Assembly: GCA_963835085.1 (NCBI GenBank) | Contig: CAWIED010000001.1 | Coordinates: forward strand, 1,736,001 to 1,800,000 | From: JBDIAG01 sp963835085 | GTDB taxonomy: Bacteria > Actinomycetota > Actinomycetes > Actinomycetales > CAWJMD01 | Direction of reading: 5' to 3' | Length of the DNA: 64,000 nucleotides | In this document: in pieces, positions 18,919 through 28,002 of the stretch | Layout of the letters: each line of letters starts with the position of its first letter | Numbering within the stretch: position 1 is the first letter of the stretch | Position numbers and translations under genes: made by a program | Notes under the pieces: generated by a model | What the model was told of the DNA's origin: nothing | The model's input: the letters and a program-made list of their open reading frames with translations, nothing else | Database searches by the model: none

Positions 18919-18957
18919 GTCCAACAGTAGATCCGGATCGGAACTATCCTTGTTGGA
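18919..18957. promoter_or_regulatory. Probable LysR binding site
   Basis: TCCAACA (18919-18925) and TGTTGGA (18951-18957) form an inverted repeat in the divergent SnoaL-lysR promoter region, with GATCCGGATC between them. The T-N11-A type spacing of LysR sites is not exact. Position supports autoregulation and control of the SnoaL gene. Confidence 0.45.
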
Positions 18958-18958
18958 T

Positions 18959-19825
18959 ATGGAACTGCATCAGCTGCGGTACTTCCTTGCTGTCGTGGAC
19001 GAGGGCTCGTTCACGGCGGCCGCGGAGGCCGTACGGATCAGCCAGTCGGGTATCAGCACTCAGCTCCAGAAACTCGAACGCGAACTGAGCCTCGTTCTTA
19101 TCGACCGGTCGGCTCGCCAGGTCAAGCTGACCCCAGCCGGGTCACGACTGGTTCCCTACGCTCGAGCCGCCGTAGCCGCGGTCGACGATGTGGCGGGCGC
19201 CGCACACGAGATTCGCGGGCTGGTGGTCGGATCGCTGCGAGTGGCGACGGTGGCCAGCCTGGCCTGGCAACCCCTGTTCGACGCACTAGCGGCCATCCAC
19301 ACCCAGCATCCTGGCGTCGAGATCCGGCTCCAGGAAGCGGTCTCCGACGATCTCATCGCGCAAGTGCGAGAGGGCGCCGTCGACGTCGCCGTCGCCGGAT
19401 GGGCGGACAGGGAACCGGAGGGCGTTCAGGTGCGGGTGCTGTTCGACGACGCGCTCGTCGCGGTGGTCGGACGCGAGCATAGTTGGGCGACGCGCACCAG
19501 CGTGCACCCCGCAGAGTTGGTGCGCCCAGACCTCATCGCGCTCCCGCCCGGAACAGGAGCACGGGCAGCCCTCGACGTGCTCATGGCCCGTTCGGGCAGC
19601 TCCGTCGAGGCACGTTGGGAAGTCGCCACCCCAGCCTACGTGCAGATGCTCACCTCCCGCGGGCTGGGTGTCGGCATCGTGAGCGAGACGACCGCCCGCG
19701 ATTGGAACGATGTGGTCTCGCTCCGGATCGACGACGAGCACGCACGATCGCGACTCGGCATCGTCTGGCGGCACCAACCCAGCCACACCGCGCAAGCGCT
19801 GCTCCGTCAGCTCCTCGGCGGATAG
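18959..19825 (+). CDS. LysR family transcriptional regulator
   Basis: A 288-residue regulator. The N-terminal winged HTH MELHQLRYFLAVVDEGSFTAAAEAVRISQSGISTQLQKLERELSLVLIDRSARQVKLTPAG is a typical LysR sequence, and the C-terminal effector-binding domain begins at GSLRVATVASL. ATG 18959 gives the canonical start; the longer frame would run into the divergent SnoaL promoter. Probably controls the divergent SnoaL gene. Confidence 0.93.
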   Translation: MELHQLRYFLAVVDEGSFTAAAEAVRISQSGISTQLQKLERELSLVLIDRSARQVKLTPAGSRLVPYARAAVAAVDDVAGAAHEIRGLVVGSLRVATVASLAWQPLFDALAAIHTQHPGVEIRLQEAVSDDLIAQVREGAVDVAVAGWADREPEGVQVRVLFDDALVAVVGREHSWATRTSVHPAELVRPDLIALPPGTGARAALDVLMARSGSSVEARWEVATPAYVQMLTSRGLGVGIVSETTARDWNDVVSLRIDDEHARSRLGIVWRHQPSHTAQALLRQLLGG

Positions 19826-19920
19826 CCCGTTCGCCCGAGAGTCTCGTTGCTGGCGAACAGAGAGCATCGACGTGTCCTGGCACGGCCGACGACCAGTTCG
19901 ACGGTGGATAGGTTTGAGCA

Positions 19921-21669
19921 ATGGACCTACCGGAGTTGTCTGCCGAACGCAGCGCAGGCCAATCTCGATCCGACGCAAGCGTGCCGTGGTGGAAAACCGC
20001 TGTCGCCTATCAGATCTACCCTGCTAGTTTCGCCGACTCCAACGGTGACGGGATGGGCGACCTGCGAGGAATCACCGCCCACTTGGACTATCTGGCCGAC
20101 CTGGGCGTCGACATCGTCTGGCTCTCCCCCATCTATCCGACGCCCTGGGACGACGGCGGCTACGACATCAGCGACTACCAAGACGTCGAGCCCCGCTTCG
20201 GCACTCTGGCCGACTTCGATGAGCTCCTGGGCGAGGTACACGCCCGAGGGATGAAGCTCATCCTCGATCTGGTGCCCAACCACACCTCGGACGAGCACCC
20301 GTGGTTCCTCGAATCGCGGTCCAGCACCGACAATCCGAAACGAGACTGGTACTTCTGGCGTCCTGCCCAGGCCGGCACTGTTCCGGGCGAGCCAGGGTCC
20401 GAGCCCACCAACTGGTTGTCGAAGTTCTCCCAGCCGGCCTGGACCTTCGACCCGGCCACCGGCGAGTACTACCTGCACTTGTACTCGACCAAACAACCGG
20501 ACCTGAATTGGGAGAACCCGGAGGTTCGTGCGGCCATCTGCTCGATGATCACCTGGTGGCTGCAGCGCGGCGTCGACGGCTTCCGGATCGACGTGGTCAA
20601 CAAGTTCTCCAAGGTGCTGCCGTTCCGCGACATGCCGTCCGACGGCCAGCCGTATGTGGATGCTGAGCCCATGTACGAGAATGGCCCTCGGCTGCACGAG
20701 TTCATCCAGGAACTCTGCCGGGAGGCGCTGGCACCGTACCGAGATCGGATCCTGGTGGTCGGCGAAGCCAGCGGGTCCACCGTTGAGGACGGTCTGCTGT
20801 TCTCCGATCCGGCCCGCGGAGAGCTGGACATGATCTTCACCTTCGAACATATCCGCGTCGATCACGGCCACGACAAGTTCGATCAGCTGCCGTTGGACCT
20901 GGTGCTGCTCAAGTCGATCATGAACCGCTGGCAGACCGGACTGGCCGAGACTGGCTGGAACTCGCTGTATTGGTGCAATCACGACCAGCCGCGCATCGTG
21001 TCCCGCTGGGGAGACGACGGTGAGTACCGGGTGCAGTCGGCCAAGATGCTGGCCACGGTGTTGCACCTGCAGCGCGGAACTCCGTACATCTACCAGGGCG
21101 AGGAACTCGGGATGACCAACGCCCAGTTCTCGTCGATCGACGACTTCCGCGACGTGGCGTCGATCAACTACCTGAGCGCGCATGCCGGCGAGGCGGGAAC
21201 CAAGCTGGCCGGGGTCTCGAGGCTGAGCAGGGACAACGCCAGAAGCCCGATGCAGTGGGACGACTCCCCCGGCGCTGGATTCACCGTCGGCGAGCCGTGG
21301 CAGCGGGTCAATCCGAACAACCGCATCATCAATGCGACTGCGGCAGTGGCAGATCCGCAGTCGGTGTGGCACCACTACAAGCAGCTGATCCACCTGCGTC
21401 ACACCCTGCCCGTAGTCGGATTCGGCGACTTCACCCTGCTGCTACCCGACGACCCGGCCGTCTACGCCTTCACCCGCGAGCTCGACGGCACCACTCTGCT
21501 CGTGCTGGGGAACTTCACCGGGCAAAACGTCCCCGTCGATCTACCGGACGTCGCTGAATGGGCCTCAGCGGAGTTGCTGCTCGGCAACTACCCGGCAGTG
21601 GACGGAGTGGGTTCGTCATTGCGCCCTTGGGAGACCCGGGTCTACCGACGAACTACCGCTGCTGGGTAG
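19921..21669 (+). CDS. GH13 alpha-glucosidase (oligo-1,6-glucosidase/TreC type)
   Basis: A 582-residue cytosolic glycoside hydrolase. GH13 regions: DLVPNH at 116-121, nucleophile Asp224 in GFRIDVVNKFSK, acid/base Glu282 in VVGEASG, and NHDQP at 353-357. The start WWKTAVAYQIYPASFADSNGDGMGDLRGI is typical of oligo-1,6-glucosidases and trehalose-6-phosphate hydrolases. It acts on alpha-1,4, alpha-1,6 or alpha-1,1 linked gluco-oligosaccharides; no transporter or PTS gene is adjacent to decide the substrate. It follows the lysR gene by 95 bases with no obvious coupling. Confidence 0.92.
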   Translation: MDLPELSAERSAGQSRSDASVPWWKTAVAYQIYPASFADSNGDGMGDLRGITAHLDYLADLGVDIVWLSPIYPTPWDDGGYDISDYQDVEPRFGTLADFDELLGEVHARGMKLILDLVPNHTSDEHPWFLESRSSTDNPKRDWYFWRPAQAGTVPGEPGSEPTNWLSKFSQPAWTFDPATGEYYLHLYSTKQPDLNWENPEVRAAICSMITWWLQRGVDGFRIDVVNKFSKVLPFRDMPSDGQPYVDAEPMYENGPRLHEFIQELCREALAPYRDRILVVGEASGSTVEDGLLFSDPARGELDMIFTFEHIRVDHGHDKFDQLPLDLVLLKSIMNRWQTGLAETGWNSLYWCNHDQPRIVSRWGDDGEYRVQSAKMLATVLHLQRGTPYIYQGEELGMTNAQFSSIDDFRDVASINYLSAHAGEAGTKLAGVSRLSRDNARSPMQWDDSPGAGFTVGEPWQRVNPNNRIINATAAVADPQSVWHHYKQLIHLRHTLPVVGFGDFTLLLPDDPAVYAFTRELDGTTLLVLGNFTGQNVPVDLPDVAEWASAELLLGNYPAVDGVGSSLRPWETRVYRRTTAAG

Positions 21670-21816
21670 CGCCGAAACCTCTCTCCAATCTCCAAGCCAA
21701 ATAACACCTCTTGACGTTCCGCTCCGGACAGTGGAGACCGCATCGGCGGCTGCTGCATGCGTTGAATCTGCGCATGCAGATCTGCGTAGACCAAGGCGAG
21801 GCTGGACTATGACTAC

Positions 21817-22083
21817 GTGACGAACTCCGGATTCGACAGAGACACCCTCCGAGAGCTTGCCGACGAAGGCAACCAGACCGCGCTGGATCGGCTCGCCGAC
21901 CTCGCCGATAGCCGCGGTGACCTGGACGAGCTCTCGGAACTGCTGGATGAGGGCAGCGAACAAGCGGGCCTTCTGCTCACCCGTAGGGCCGTCGAAAGCC
22001 GCGACCTGCGTGAGCTCCAGCGACTCTCAGACGCCGGAAGCCAGGAGGCCGCCGCTGAGCTGGAACGACTCCTTCGAGAATGA
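21817..22083 (+). CDS. Small acidic helical protein of unknown function
   Basis: 88 residues, rich in Glu, Asp and Leu, built from repeated alpha-helical pairs (TLRELADEGNQTALDRLADLADSRGDLDELSELLDEGSEQAGLLL). Start GTG 21817. The pattern LxxLADxGxxxAxxxLxxLAxxRGDLDEL resembles a HEAT- or Sel1-like repeat. Clear codon periodicity supports a real gene. Similar small proteins are widespread in actinobacteria; function unknown. Confidence 0.7.
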   Translation: MTNSGFDRDTLRELADEGNQTALDRLADLADSRGDLDELSELLDEGSEQAGLLLTRRAVESRDLRELQRLSDAGSQEAAAELERLLRE

Positions 22084-22762
22084 TCGAGGGCCGCGATTCC
22101 TCAAGGGCCCTGACCATCACTCGGGAGCCGTGATCACTTGAGACGCAAAGGTCCTTCTGCCTGGGTTCGGGCGCGGCAGGTCGCCCTTACCGTGACGGAG
22201 TTCTCCCCGCCTAGAGCTGGACCCACTCGGTGACCACGAAAGCGCACGTGGAGGTTCTCTCTTCCTGCACCCCGGAGCCGGACAGCCGCTGATCATTTCT
22301 CCTTATGTCTGCATCGCAGAGCACTCAGGGTGGTTGGGCGTTGAGGGTGATTTGGGTGGCTGTGTGTCGGGGTGTGGTGAATGGCGTGGCGCAGGGTGTT
22401 GCGGAGGGGGGTTTGGTCGGGGTCGAGCCAGGCGGGTCGGAGGGTGTGGGGAGGCCAGCAGAACTACCCGCAGCAGGAGGACCGGCCGGAGCAGGCGTGG
22501 GCGGAAGCGGGCATCCCGGCACAACCCACTCACCACCCCCACCACTCGAACCATCGCCAGCCATAGAACTAACGTACTACCCACCACCGACAACGCCCCG
22601 CGTCCCAGAGGCGACTCCTCGAACTCCCCCAGCCACTCGTTCAGGATCGACATCGAACCTAGATACCGGAGGCACCAGTGCAGGTGCCCGACGCGGGCCA
22701 CAGAGCGGACACAGGATGGGCTGAGGCGGGCGGGACGACCCCGTGTCGCACCCGGCTCAGCG
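22084..22762. other. 679-bp stretch without a confident gene
   Basis: Between the small helical protein and the OPT transporter. A minus-strand frame from ATG 22653 to 22303 starts MSILNEWLGEFEESPLGRG and has a hydrophobic run (ALSVVGSTLVLWLAMV), but then turns into proline-rich low-complexity sequence. The alternative frame carries a Gly-rich/Pro-rich stretch. This could be a decayed membrane protein; the evidence is too weak to call a gene. Confidence 0.4.
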
Positions 22763-24724
22763 TCAGCTGTCCTTTGCGGCTGCCTTCGTCCGCTGGTACA
22801 ACCACACCACGACCGCCACGAAGACGACGACACCGAGGATCTCGGCCCAGGTTGCGAAGCCATCGCCAACCACAGCGAGGGGCTCCTCTTTACCTGAGGC
22901 CGCGACGATGCCGGCGAACACGACCCCGTAGAGGCTTTCACCAACGATCAGGCCGGTCGCAAGCAGCACGCCGAGGCGCTTCTTGGCTTCGATGTCTCCG
23001 CCCTTGCGATCGGCCCACGAGTCGTAGAACCGGCCGATCAGGGCACCGACACTGATCAGGAAGGTGAGCGACATAGGCAGATACATGCCCATGCCCACCG
23101 CCAGCGGGGGCAGGCGGTACTTCGACGTCGTCCTAGCCAGCACCTCGTCGACGACGATCACCGCCACACCGATAGCCGCTCCCAGACCGATGAGTCCCCA
23201 GTTGAGCGAACCCCCGAACACGCCTGTCGCCAGCGAGGAGATCAGGGCGGCCTGCGGCGCGGCAAGGGCGTTCGCACCCGCATGCGGTGCGCCGGCAAAG
23301 CCGAAGGCGGTCTGCATCAGCTGCAATACCGGGGGAATGATCGCGGCGCCAAACACAACGCCGATCACTAGGGCGACCTGCTGTCGCCACGGCGTGGCGC
23401 CCACGAGCTGGCCCGTCTTGAGGTCTTGCAGATTGTCGTTGGAGATCGTCGCAACGCCGAAGACAATGGCAGCCGTAAAGAGGGTGTAGGCAACGAGCGC
23501 CATGGACTGGGACTTGTCAGCGTGCCCGAAGGTTGCCTTGATGAGGAGCGCGGCGATCAGCACCATCAAGATGCCGACGCCGGAGATCGGGCTGTTGGAC
23601 GAGCCGATCAGACCCGCCATATATCCGCAAACGGATGCGACGACGAGCCCCATGATCAGGACGAAGATCAGACTCACCGTGATGATGCCCACCGATCCGC
23701 CGTGCAACACCGTCCCGTTCGCAAAGCCCCACAGCAGCAACCCGATCGGAATGAGTGAGACGAGCACGACCAGCCCGACGTACTGGATGGGGATGTCCCG
23801 CTCGGTCAGAACCACCGTGGCGCCACCGCGACGGTGTCGGGCCGAGACCAAGGCGGCTTTGATGCCGCTGATGATGGGGCCGATGATCTTGAGCAACGTC
23901 CACACGGCGGCTACCGCGATCGCGCCCGCACCGATGAAACGCACCTCGGTCGAGAACGTGGAAGAGACGACGTCGGCGATCCCCTCGCTACCAAGGTGTC
24001 CCGCCGTGCGCATCGGCAGCAGCACTCCGAACGAGATGACAACGCCGACGATCATCGCGATGCCGACAGTGAGCCCGACGAGGTGCCCGACGCCGATCAA
24101 GGCGAGAGACAGGCTCGCGCCGAACATCGTGGCGCCAGAACCCACCCGAAACGCTTGCGAGATAGAGCCGGAGATCACCTTCAGCGACGTCAGCAACATA
24201 AATCCGGCGGCTGCCACGCTGCCCACGAAAATCGTCCGAAGCCCCTTTCGGTTCTCCTCGACACCTTGTGAGGTGTCGCCGATCCTGAGCACCTCCGCAG
24301 CCGCGACGCCTTCCGGATATGGCAGATCCGATCCGGTCACCAAGGCGCGGCGAAGCGGTATGGAGTACATCACCCCGAGGATGCCGCCGACCGCGCACAC
24401 CGCCACGGTGGTCCAGTACGGGAAGCCGGTCCACCAGCCGATCATGATCAGGCCCGGCAGCACGAAGATGATGGCCGACAGCGTGCCGGCCGCCGACGCG
24501 ATGGTCTGGACGATGTTGTTCTCGACGACCGAGTGGTCGGAGAAGTTGCGCAGGATGCTCATCGAGATCACGGCGGCCGGGATCGCCGTGGCGAACGTGA
24601 GGCCGACCTTGAGCCCGAGATACACGTTCGCTGCCGTGAACACGAGGGTGATCAGGCCACCGAGGATGATGCCCCGAACAGTCAGCTCACGTACTTTCGG
24701 GCCGGTACTTGTCGTCGTGGACAT
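22763..24724 (-). CDS. OPT family oligopeptide/metal-chelate transporter
   Basis: A 653-residue membrane protein of the OPT superfamily with about 14-16 hydrophobic segments. Typical text: TVRGIILGGLITLVFTAANVYLGLKVGLTFATAIPAAVISM at the N-terminus, SVVENNIVQTIASAAGTLSAIIFVLPGL, and GSDLPYPEGVAAAEVL. I chose ATG 24724 because AAGGGG lies nine bases before it; ATG 24745 is an alternative. OPT proteins import peptides or iron-chelate compounds. Not coupled to the B12 operon upstream, from which the interspersed element A separates it. Confidence 0.92.
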   Translation of the reverse strand: MSTTTSTGPKVRELTVRGIILGGLITLVFTAANVYLGLKVGLTFATAIPAAVISMSILRNFSDHSVVENNIVQTIASAAGTLSAIIFVLPGLIMIGWWTGFPYWTTVAVCAVGGILGVMYSIPLRRALVTGSDLPYPEGVAAAEVLRIGDTSQGVEENRKGLRTIFVGSVAAAGFMLLTSLKVISGSISQAFRVGSGATMFGASLSLALIGVGHLVGLTVGIAMIVGVVISFGVLLPMRTAGHLGSEGIADVVSSTFSTEVRFIGAGAIAVAAVWTLLKIIGPIISGIKAALVSARHRRGGATVVLTERDIPIQYVGLVVLVSLIPIGLLLWGFANGTVLHGGSVGIITVSLIFVLIMGLVVASVCGYMAGLIGSSNSPISGVGILMVLIAALLIKATFGHADKSQSMALVAYTLFTAAIVFGVATISNDNLQDLKTGQLVGATPWRQQVALVIGVVFGAAIIPPVLQLMQTAFGFAGAPHAGANALAAPQAALISSLATGVFGGSLNWGLIGLGAAIGVAVIVVDEVLARTTSKYRLPPLAVGMGMYLPMSLTFLISVGALIGRFYDSWADRKGGDIEAKKRLGVLLATGLIVGESLYGVVFAGIVAASGKEEPLAVVGDGFATWAEILGVVVFVAVVVWLYQRTKAAAKDS

Positions 24725-24827
24725 CTGCGTAACCCCTTGCGTCATGCCCCTGTAGGGACCTCGACGGTTGTCGGCGGTCGTTTTGACAGCTGGAAACATA
24801 CAGCGCAGAAGCGCGAGCGAGGCAATT

Positions 24828-24882
24828 AGGGTTCACCAGGAAATAAGCGCAGTGGATATTTGCTGGCGTGCCCTGAGGCGCG
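24828..24882. repeat. Interspersed palindromic element A, copy 2
   Basis: AGGGTTCACCAGG, then AAATAAGCGCAGTGG, then ATATTTGCTGGCGTGCCCT: same core and spacing as the copy at 10575, with the inner AAATA/TATTT stem kept and the outer stem partly degraded. It starts 12 bases beyond the stop of the B12 ATPase gene, as copy 1 does for the diiron gene. Both end with GGCGC. Confidence 0.75.
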
Positions 24883-24893
24883 AGCGGCGATGT

Positions 24894-25649
24894 TCAGGCG
24901 AGGAAGCGGACGTGCAGTCCGTCTTCATCACGGGCAACGCGCGCGGGCACGCCGTAGACCTGCTCGATCAGCTGTGGCGTCAGGACGGCGTCCGGCGTAC
25001 CGGTCGCGACGACTCCCCCGGCGCAGAGCACCACGAGGTGATCGCAGAACGCTGCGGCGAGGTTCAGGTCGTGCAACGCCATCACCACGGTGACCTCCGC
25101 ACGCCGTACCAATCTCAGCAGTTGCAGCTGGTGGCGGATGTCGAGATGGTTCGTCGGCTCGTCGAGCAGCAGGACGCTCGGCTCCTGGGCCAGCGCCCGG
25201 GCGAGCTGGACCCGCTGCCGCTCACCCCCGGACAACGTCGAGTACCGGCGATCGAGCCGGTCGTCCAGCTCGGTTGCGCGCGCCGCTCGTGCCACTGCTT
25301 GCGTATCGTCGGCCGAGGCGCCCGCCCAGGCCCGGCGGTGCGGGATCCGGCCCAGGTCGATTACGTCGCGTACCAGCGGATCCTGATCGGTGCTCACGTC
25401 CTGCTCGACCAGTGCGATGCGCCGTGCGATCGCTCGCCGGTGCAGCTCGGCGAGGTCGACGTCATCGATCGACACGACCCCCTCGGTCGGGACCCGCACG
25501 GCCGCCAGCATGCGCAGCAAAGACGACTTCCCCGAGCCATTCGGGCCTAGCAGCCCGACCGCGGAGCCCGGCGATGCGGACAACGTCACGCCGTCAACGA
25601 TCCGGAGAACGTCGATCAGCCACGAGACCTCCTGGGCGCGCAAGGTCAT
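24894..25649 (-). CDS. btuD: Vitamin B12/iron-siderophore-type ABC transporter ATPase
   Basis: A 251-residue ATPase of the FecE/BtuD class. Walker A GPNGSGKSS, signature LSGGERQRVQLARALAQ, Walker B VLLLDEPTNHLD and switch His in ALHDLNLAAAFCD are intact. Start overlaps the permease stop (ATGA). Third gene of an uptake operon behind a cobalamin riboswitch, which points to corrinoid rather than siderophore transport. The sequence class alone would not separate the two. Confidence 0.92.
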   Translation of the reverse strand: MTLRAQEVSWLIDVLRIVDGVTLSASPGSAVGLLGPNGSGKSSLLRMLAAVRVPTEGVVSIDDVDLAELHRRAIARRIALVEQDVSTDQDPLVRDVIDLGRIPHRRAWAGASADDTQAVARAARATELDDRLDRRYSTLSGGERQRVQLARALAQEPSVLLLDEPTNHLDIRHQLQLLRLVRRAEVTVVMALHDLNLAAAFCDHLVVLCAGGVVATGTPDAVLTPQLIEQVYGVPARVARDEDGLHVRFLA

Positions 25650-26746
25650 GCCCTGCCCCCTCGCTTCATGAGGATCACGACGAACGCCGGCACGCCGATC
25701 AGCGCCGTCGCAACGCCAACCGGAAGCTCCTGAGGGTCGAGCACCGTACGTGCCGCCGTGTCGACCCAGACCAAGAAGATCGCCCCCATCAGCGCGGCGG
25801 TCGGCAGCAGGAACCGGTGCTTAACGCCCACGATGGCCCGGGCCGCGTGCGGCAGGACGAGGCCGACAAAACCAATCGCCCCGGACGTGCTGACGATGAC
25901 GGCGGTGATCAGGGCTGTCACCACCAGCAAGAGGATGCGAGTCCGGCCGACGCTGACGCCGAGCGACGCCGCGGCGTCCTGACCGAACGTGAAGGCATCA
26001 AGGGCCGAGGCATTCAGCAGACAGACCACCAACCCGCCGACGACAAGCACGACGGAGGCGAGCACGTCCGACCAGCTCGCCGTCGCCAACGACCCGAGCA
26101 ACCAGAACAACACGCCTCGAGTCTGCTCGGCATCCGCCGCCAGATAGACGATGAACGACGTCAGAGCGGAGAACAACTGCGTCGCAGCGACTCCTGCCAG
26201 CAGCACCCGGTCCGTCGTACCGCCGGCCGCGTGGGCGAGAATCAGGACGAGCGCGAACGCCCCCAACGCACCGAGGAAGGCACCGCCGGCGAGTCCGATG
26301 GAACCGGCGCCGATGCCGAGCACAACGATCGACACGGCACCGGTCGAAGCACCCGACGAGATGCCCAGGACGAACGGGTCAGCCAGCGGATTGCGCAGCA
26401 ACGACTGCAGGATGACCCCGCACACTGCCAGCCCGGCGCCGCACAGGCAGGCCAGCAGTGTGCGGGGCAGTCGTAGGTCCCAGACGATGCCCTCCTGAAT
26501 CCGCGAGAGTCCCGACTCTGCTCCGGTGAGCTTCGCCCAGACCACCGCGCCGACATCACCCGCCGAGAGGTTGGAGGGTCCGATCGTGATCGCCACCGCG
26601 ATCGAGATCACCAGGAGGGCGAGCCCGGCCGCCCACAACCCCAGGGCAAGCGGCCCGCCGACGACGCGACGGTTCACCGCAGCCAGGTGTGGCTCAATGA
26701 GCCAGGCCGAGCTTGCGGAGCCCGGTTGCGACGGTCTGGACCCCAT
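25646..26746 (-). CDS. btuC: FecCD/BtuC-type ABC permease
   Basis: A 366-residue permease with about ten membrane helices: LALGLWAAGLALLVISIAVAITIG, LRLPRTLLACLCGAGLAVCGVILQSLLRNPLADPFVLGISSGAS, and GAIGFVGLVLPHAARAIVG before the last helices. The RLPR and GFVGL motifs are family hallmarks. The frame starts at 26746, inside the binding-protein gene; GTG 26674 after the neighbour's stop is an alternative start. It is expected to form the membrane channel with BtuD. Confidence 0.92.
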   Translation of the reverse strand: MGSRPSQPGSASSAWLIEPHLAAVNRRVVGGPLALGLWAAGLALLVISIAVAITIGPSNLSAGDVGAVVWAKLTGAESGLSRIQEGIVWDLRLPRTLLACLCGAGLAVCGVILQSLLRNPLADPFVLGISSGASTGAVSIVVLGIGAGSIGLAGGAFLGALGAFALVLILAHAAGGTTDRVLLAGVAATQLFSALTSFIVYLAADAEQTRGVLFWLLGSLATASWSDVLASVVLVVGGLVVCLLNASALDAFTFGQDAAASLGVSVGRTRILLLVVTALITAVIVSTSGAIGFVGLVLPHAARAIVGVKHRFLLPTAALMGAIFLVWVDTAARTVLDPQELPVGVATALIGVPAFVVILMKRGGRA

Positions 26747-27704
26747 AGATCGTGCGCAGGGACGGATTCATCTCCGCACCGCTGATCAGGATGTATCGCT
26801 TGTTCTTCACCGCGTCCATCTGCCTAGTCACCGGATTCGTCTCGAGGAACGCGATCTTGGCTTTGCCGGTCTCCGCAGTCTGACTCTTGCGGGTCAGGTC
26901 ACCGATCACGAGCACATCGGGGTTTCGCTCCGCGACGGTCTCCCAGTTGATCTGCGGCCATTCGTCCGTCGTGTCGTCGAAGACGTTCTTCAACTTCAGA
27001 GTATGGGAGATCAAGCCCGGAGCGCCGCAGCAACCAGCCATGTAGGGCGACTCCGAATTGGCGAACCAGAACAGGGCAGTAGTACCCGACGCATCGACCT
27101 TGCCAGCTTCTGCCAGCTTTTTCTGTAGCGAGGCCACCAGATCTTCACCGGCCTTCTGCACGTCGAAAATCCTTGCGAAGTCACGGATCTCGCGGTATAC
27201 GAGGTTGATATCGAAGGGAGTATCGCGCTTTCCATCGCCGGACGTCGCCTCCTTGCCTTCGCAATCGCTGGGCGCGATATAGGTGCCGACGCCGAGTTTC
27301 TCGAACTGCGCCCGGGTGGCGACTCCACCCGCACCCAAAGTGCTGGTGAACGACGCCGTCACGAAGTCGGGGTTCTTGTCGAGCACGGCTTCGAGCGAGG
27401 GTGCATTGTCGGAAATCCGGGGAACGCGGGCATTCGCTTCCGCGAGCGACGGCAGGATCGGGTCGGTCCACGTCGCCGTTCCCACGATTCGGTCGGCGAG
27501 CCCGAGCGACAGCAGGATCTCGGTGGAACCCTGGTTCAGCGAGACGATCCGCTGCGGTGGCTTGGTCACGGTGACGTGCTCGCCACAGTTCGTGAGCTCG
27601 ACGGGGAAGCCTTGCACGCTGTCCGCCGTCTTGGAGTCGGCGGGAGTGCCGGCCGAGCAGCCGGCCAGCAGGAGGGCCGCGCAGAGTAGGGCGATACGAC
27701 GCAT
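26694..27704 (-). CDS. btuF: B12-binding lipoprotein (BtuF/FecB type)
   Basis: A 336-residue lipoprotein. Signal peptide MRRIALLCAALLLAGCSAG with lipobox LAGC, then a class III binding fold (PPQRIVSLNQGSTEILLSLGLADRIVGTATWTDPILPSL, NWETVAERNPDVLVIGDLT). It captures the substrate outside the membrane and hands it to the permease. ATG 27704 is used because it gives the signal peptide. The cobalamin riboswitch about 60 bases upstream supports corrinoids as substrate. An internal CCG motif (YMAGCCGAPG) is unusual. Confidence 0.92.
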   Translation of the reverse strand: MRRIALLCAALLLAGCSAGTPADSKTADSVQGFPVELTNCGEHVTVTKPPQRIVSLNQGSTEILLSLGLADRIVGTATWTDPILPSLAEANARVPRISDNAPSLEAVLDKNPDFVTASFTSTLGAGGVATRAQFEKLGVGTYIAPSDCEGKEATSGDGKRDTPFDINLVYREIRDFARIFDVQKAGEDLVASLQKKLAEAGKVDASGTTALFWFANSESPYMAGCCGAPGLISHTLKLKNVFDDTTDEWPQINWETVAERNPDVLVIGDLTRKSQTAETGKAKIAFLETNPVTRQMDAVKNKRYILISGAEMNPSLRTIYGVQTVATGLRKLGLAH

Positions 27705-27764
27705 GTCGGTCCTTCGAGGTCGGGGCTCGTGCGCGAAGCCCGGTGGTGACCTCACGGCTGTCGC

Positions 27765-27925
27765 CGGAGGGCCAGCAGGTCTTCGGACTCGGGTTCAACC
27801 GCTTCGGAGCGTCTTCCCAGGTCGTGATGACCCAGTGACGTCGTGCTCCGGGCGTCGCCCACACCGCTGCGCGTCAGTCCCGGAGTCGCACCGGGTTCCC
27901 GACCCCCGAGGGGGTTGACTGGCGC
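27765..27925 (-). promoter_or_regulatory. Cobalamin riboswitch controlling the B12 uptake operon
   Basis: On the minus strand the 5' domain reads GGGAACCCGGTGCGACTCC then GGGACTG and GCAGCGGT, matching the conserved GGGAAnnnGGUGnnAnuCC core, and the 3' B12 box is AGTCCGAAGACCTGCTGG (27772-27789). It lies just before the binding-protein gene. Adenosylcobalamin binding is expected to lower expression of the transporter. Confidence 0.93.
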
Positions 27926-28002
27926 GCCGACCATAGCAATCCGGACAACAGACCAGCAAGGCTTCGACGCCGCACTCGGTCAGTCTGTCGGCAGGCGGGG
28001 CG

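Noticed and set aside
19927..21402. 491-codon minus-strand frame
   Set aside because: Antisense to the GH13 glucosidase, which has all catalytic residues.
22303..22653. Possible 116-residue membrane protein starting MSILNEWLGEF
   Set aside because: Only the first third looks protein-like; the rest is proline-rich low complexity and the ribosome site is weak.
23502..24755. 417-codon plus-strand frame
   Set aside because: Antisense to the OPT transporter; Thr/Pro/Arg-rich text without motifs.
27752..27934. 60-codon minus-strand frame before the B12-binding protein gene
   Set aside because: It coincides with the cobalamin riboswitch and has no independent coding evidence.
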